The notes beneath the pieces are model-generated. The model was not told the origin of the DNA. It searched no databases and worked only from the letters and a program-made list of their open reading frames with translations. Shown here one piece after another: positions 60,321 through 64,000 of a stretch of DNA of 64,000 nt. The stretch is taken from contig MCGE01000001.1 of NCBI GenBank assembly GCA_002105175.1, forward strand, positions 62,001-126,000, written 5' to 3'. Position 1 is the first letter of the stretch, and the number at the start of each line of letters is the position of its first letter. Both the position numbers and the translations under genes were made by a program. This DNA comes from Absidia repens. Lineage: Eukaryota > Mucoromycota > Mucoromycetes > Mucorales > Cunninghamellaceae.

Positions 60321-60530
60321 TTACAGTCGAGAAAGTTAGGTTGGGTCAGGTTAGTTGAAAATGGGTCACCATTCTCAATTGGGTTAACTCCGCACAAAAT
60401 GGATTAACTCCGCTAATGTGGTTCAAGCTTGCAAAAGTGGGTCAGGGCGGTGAAAGAGGGTCAAGGCGATGAAAAGTGGGTTAAGGTCAGCGAAACAAGT
60501 TAACCAACTTCAAGTTAGCTATAATCACCA
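60320..60530. repeat. Short degenerate repeats of GGGTTAA/GGGTCA type
   Basis: Many close copies of GGGTTA, GGGTCA and TTAACTCCGC strings within 200 bp (for example TTGGGTTAACTCCGC at 60378 and ATGGATTAACTCCGC at 60399). They lie directly downstream of the transposase relic and may be subterminal repeats of that element. Confidence 0.45.
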
Positions 60531-60753
60531 TTTTGATTTTGACTAATATGGGACCTTCTTATAAATAAATAAAGAAATATATATGACAAATAATCAAGAC
60601 AAACGTGCATAAAAATTATTATTTTATTTCATGAAAAGGACAGACGACAATCCTAAATCTAAAAAAATAAAAACTAGGCTAAAATCCATAAAAAATAACA
60701 GCTATCATCCTTCTTCACAATTTAAACATCTATTCCAAATGGCAACATAGTGT

Positions 60754-61518
60754 CTAATCCATGCATGGCAGCCTTCCTTCGATATATTCAGATGCCGTAC
60801 AAATACGATCGCCAACAACTGTGTTCTTTTTCACTGGGACTGGGTCATTGTTGAAAACGTTCTTCAGCTTTGCCCAAACCTCTTCGAAAGGATTCAAAAA
60901 TGGTGCGTATGGAGCAAAAAGATGATTTTGTATCCACGCGTGCGAATCCAGTTTTGCACAGTCAATATCTTGTGTGACTAGCGCCATTGTCTAGTACTAA
61001 CTACTTGTCTTTAAAGCCTGCAACGTCGATGGCCGTGAGACTTTGTTCAACAAAGTTCAAAAAATCGGTACTGGCAGTCCTTTTGCTAGGCGTAGGTGTA
61101 AGTGTCTTCTCTTTCCGCTTTTTCGAGGTTGATGGCGCACAAATTTCTTGACTGTACAGTGCTTCCTCGAGTGTAATGAAGGTTTTTCTCATCCCTATCA
61201 TCTTTTTACTGTTTTTAAACCTATCACTAAAGTAACGATGATGGATGATCATCAAATGAAGGAAACGCTTGGGACGCATTTACCATCATGCACCCAGGCC
61301 TAAGCACTTCCTCACTCCCCCTCCTATGGCAGTAATCGTAATTTATTTGACAGTGAACTCCTGTTTTCGAATGCCGCCTCGTTGACCCAAAAACGTGTAA
61401 CACACTCAAATCCAGTTTTCAAGAAAATAATCCCCATCTTTTCATCTAATCCCAATTCGTTTACGAATACAAAAGCGTACTGATGAATAGCTCGCTCGCT
61501 TGATACGATAACTTCCAT
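60754..61518 (-). pseudogene. Tc1/mariner-type (DDE) transposase relic
   Basis: Three minus-strand pieces in different frames: 61518-61324, 61279-61001 and 60987-60754. In order they show a first catalytic-strand motif (FVFVNELGLDE, where DE[A/S]GF is expected, so the Asp is Asn). Next is the block before the second Asp (TDFLNFVEQSLTAIDVAGFK), then LVLDN just past an in-frame TAG, and finally the third-acidic motif (FAPYAPFLNPFEEVWAKLKN). Frameshifts, an internal stop and the lost first Asp show that it is inactive. It belongs to the cut-and-paste Tc1/IS630 superfamily. Terminal inverted repeats and a TA duplication were not found by eye. A (TA)n run at 61538-61563 lies next to the 5' end. 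Confidence 0.78.
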
Positions 61519-61988
61519 TGCTTTTATCCAGAAAATCTATATATATATATATATATATATATAATATGTATTGAAAAGAAGCCGAGTCAAAATGACAGCT
61601 GAATCCTCGGGCTTATCATAGAAGCGAACTGATGTTTTCAGTATTGCTATCCAGTAATACCAAGTACGTTTAATAAAATGTCATTTATACATATGAATGG
61701 CTGAATGGTTGGCATGGAAAAAAAATATGGTCAGCCAGTAAAAGTTTTTCCATAATTTCAACTCCGTTTTCTCACAGTGCTTTAGCACTGGCGATCCTGG
61801 GGTTTTTTCCCCTCAATTTTTTTTTATCTCGGCACGGCAATTGAAAATAACTTTTTTTTCCTCAGGGAAAAACGTTTTACGAAAGAGGTTCTCCTCTTTT
61901 CTTTTTCATTTTCATTCATCTTTTTTTTTCACACACTCTCTCTTCTTTAGCTACTCATTTTATACAAATACACAACATCAACATTATC

Positions 61989-62703
61989 ATGCGGTTTGAA
62001 GCCTTGGACAAAAAGCTTGATGCCATCTGCAAAGACTACGACTACGGCATTGTACCAGGGTCAGTTACAGTGTATATCAGAGACAGGGTTCAAAATACAG
62101 GCAGAATGGAGCTGACGATACTGGAAGGCATCATGCTAATTATTGATGCTTTTGATGAAGGATTTATGGTATTTGATATATATATCTATATTTGCATACA
62201 AGATTTGAAAGAGGGTTGGGCGGGGACTCATGGTCTGGGGTGGTGCGGACCGACAGAACCTATGACTAATCTTTTTACTTTATTATTATATTGTTTACTA
62301 CGAATAGGTGACTTCTTGTACACCATTTATTGACTCACCAACAATGGCAAACTCTTTAAAACTCGTGCAAGATCATTTGCAATACATGTTTGATACTATG
62401 GACAATTTATTGATGACCATTTCCCCACTTTTCGCTCAGCGGTTTTTGGATAAAATTCAGACGACTTGTATATCTCCGACTTTGACAGATTTGCCAAAAG
62501 CTTTAGATGACTCCACTATCACCACCGCCCTACCTGCTTCGTCGTCGTCTATTCCCTTCAACCCTCTTTTAACTACTTCACCTTCTTCTTCGTCATCTCC
62601 ATCATTGTCATCATCGTCATCAACAGCGGCAGCAACACATGTTCATCAATCACAGCAACAGACCTCAAATGTATACAATGATATATTCGACTGGATCCAC
62701 TAG
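61989..62703 (+). CDS. Uncharacterised 191-residue protein
   Basis: Two exons, 61989-62168 and 62308-62703, in frame (ATG|GTATTT donor, CGAATAG acceptor). The first 60 residues are compact and mixed (MRFEALDKKLDAICKDYDYG, ILEGIMLIIDAFDEGFM). A helical segment follows (SLKLVQDHLQYMFDTMDNLL), then a Ser/Thr-rich tail ending YNDIFDWIH. No signal peptide or membrane span. A small kinetochore or adaptor-type subunit was considered from its size and helices, but no diagnostic motif was seen, so no function is given. The upstream region has CAAATACACAACATCAAC right before the ATG. Confidence 0.65.
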
Positions 62704-63094
62704 TTTAGTCTTTAGAATTGCCATTCCCCGTCCCCTTCCTATCCGCCTTTTGTCACATAGTCATATTATGTACACATATATTCCCCTCATTGTATTTTTA
62801 CTTCGATATAATAAAAACAATCGTCAATATATTTTATTTACACTGCAATCAATCAATCGAAGCATTTGAGATATATTTATTGTTTGTAGGAGTTATATCT
62901 ATGGTGTGTGGTGTAGTATAGTACAGTGCAGCAATTATGTAAAGTAAACCTTATTCGTGCATATTGTTTATATTCAATTTCAAAATATTCTCTCACATTT
63001 GCAAACTAGAAAGCAGTGGGAGACGCTCGATTGGGGTATGTGTGTGTGTGTGTGTGTGTGTGTGTATTACAAACACAGCAAGACCCAGGCTTAT
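62704..63094. other. 3' flank with (TG)n tract
   Basis: AATAAAAACAATCG (62809) may end the preceding transcript. A (TG)n run of about 12 units lies at 63040-63064. No gene. Confidence 0.45.
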
Positions 63095-63868
63095 TTAAAT
63101 GATTGCGAAAAGTAGTCATAGTAGGTGAACTAGAAAGCAAATGTTTGGTAGTTCTTTTAAAAAATTGCAATAGCGATATTGTTCATTATCTAATGAGTCA
63201 AAGGATGGTTATAAAAAAATATATTTTATTGAAGCATGTTGGTAGATACTAAAGCTAAAGGCGTGCGGTTCACTGTAACAAGGGATTGAATGGAAGGATC
63301 TGTTGGAGGAAACGGAAAAGAGACGAAAAGTGAGATTTGAAGAATGGTCATCACTAATCTAAAGGAACAATTGTGAAATGGATGTTAATGTAGTGCTATA
63401 CAAGGTATGAGAAAGGCTAAATGGATTCCTGTTATTGAACTACAACAACGAGCCAACACAAAATAGGAGGGATGATGGTAGTTAGTAAAACAGGGATCTA
63501 TTGCACAAGACATGAGAGACATTTATGGGACATTTTCCATTGAAATATGTAAAAAGAGACATATTTTATTCAGATATAGACAAACTAACACTAAACTAAG
63601 CTAATGATGTTTCCAAAAAGCTAACTAATGGTGCCGTCAGATCATAGATCCAAAATGAAAGGGTCTCCCCATGCATGTTGTCATCCCTGAGCTGAAAACC
63701 CTTCTAAACTAGTCCTGATACAATTCTAAGTTTAACGTCGCACCATAGTAGTTGAATGTTGAAGAAAAAATAAAGGGAAAACTAATAAACAAATAGAAAG
63801 AGAGCCGAGAAATAAAGAAAGCAAGAGAGAGAAAATAATAAAATATTTCACGTGGCGGAATTTGAATC
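63095..63868 (-). repeat. Dispersed repeat family, copy J
   Basis: On plus it ends with TTTCACGTGGCGGAATTTG (63848-63866). Core at about 63645-63715 (GAAAGGGTCTCCCCATGCAT, CTTCTAAACTAGTCCTGATA). Complements of the AATAAA motifs lie near 63560, 63535, 63433 and 63224. Similarity to copy I continues past the CACGTG end (GGGTTTGCGATTTTTTTGTA, 63890), so the element may run toward the window edge. Confidence 0.78.
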
Positions 63869-64000
63869 ATTACTTTTTGTCGTCTTTCGGGTTTGCGATT
63901 TTTTTGTAGATACAAAAAGGAAGTGCCTCTTTTCTTTTTTCTACAAGCAATATGCAACGTAATCAACATTGTTATCCTCTTATATTGGCAGTAACCACCA

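Noticed and set aside
61989..62703. DASH kinetochore subunit assignment
   Set aside because: Size and helices would allow it, but none of the short signature motifs of DASH proteins could be recognised, so the gene is left unnamed.

Overview
The window looks like nuclear DNA of a filamentous fungus, most likely an early-diverging one of the Mucorales type. Reasons: about twenty eukaryotic housekeeping genes split by many short introns (about 50-150 nt, GTAAGT-like donors, YAG acceptors); AT-rich intergenic DNA full of long oligo-T/oligo-A tracts and (TA)n; many polyglutamine and Ser/Thr-rich proteins; a CipC-like (DUF3759) gene; and a decayed Tc1/mariner-type transposase. No rRNA, tRNA, CRISPR or bacterial-type operon was found.

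Layout. 1-10.8 kb is dense: the 5' part of an SH3-WW Ras exchange factor (-), CDP-diacylglycerol synthase (-), septin Cdc10 (-) and a TBC Rab-GAP (+). 10.8-12.6 kb is repeat. 12.7-16.1 kb has a Coq11-like SDR (+) and a long unrecognised protein (+). 16.1-20.4 kb is gene-free and holds two repeat copies, a 26-bp minisatellite and two GC-rich hairpins. 20.4-35.3 kb is dense: a Hal5/Npr1-like pseudokinase (+), a ZZZ3-like Myb/ZZ chromatin protein (-), AP-3 mu (+), a small ORF (-), an F-BAR/SH3 cytokinesis protein (+), a TMX-like thioredoxin (+) and an HP1-like chromo protein (-). 35.3-39.9 kb is repeat-rich, with four copies, two of them in a 1.2-kb tandem duplication. 39.9-49 kb has CipC-like (-), glutaminyl-tRNA synthetase (+), a small zinc-ribbon protein (-) and an unrecognised Ser/Gln-rich protein (+). 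49-54 kb is repeats plus a decayed coding stretch. 54.1-62.7 kb has a DnaJ protein (+), a plasma-membrane syntaxin (+), a bHLH-Zip factor (-), the transposase relic (-) and an unrecognised protein (+). The last 1.3 kb is another repeat copy.

The genes do not form one pathway. Several serve membrane traffic and cell shape (septin, F-BAR, TBC-GAP, AP-3 mu, syntaxin, CDP-DAG synthase) and three serve chromatin or transcription (ZZZ3-like, HP1-like, bHLH-Zip), but their closeness looks incidental.

The most striking non-genic signal is a dispersed non-coding repeat family, at least ten copies in 64 kb. Copies share a CCCGCCCACGTG end, a conserved core (ACTAGTTTAGAAGGG ... ATGCATGGGGAAACCC) and several internal CTTCAATAAAA-type motifs. 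Other points are a pseudokinase lacking both catalytic aspartates, a start codon split by an intron, a GC-AG intron, and two genes that each need one extra base to read through. All exon models were built by hand from reading frame and splice signals. Family names rest on remembered motifs, not on a database search.
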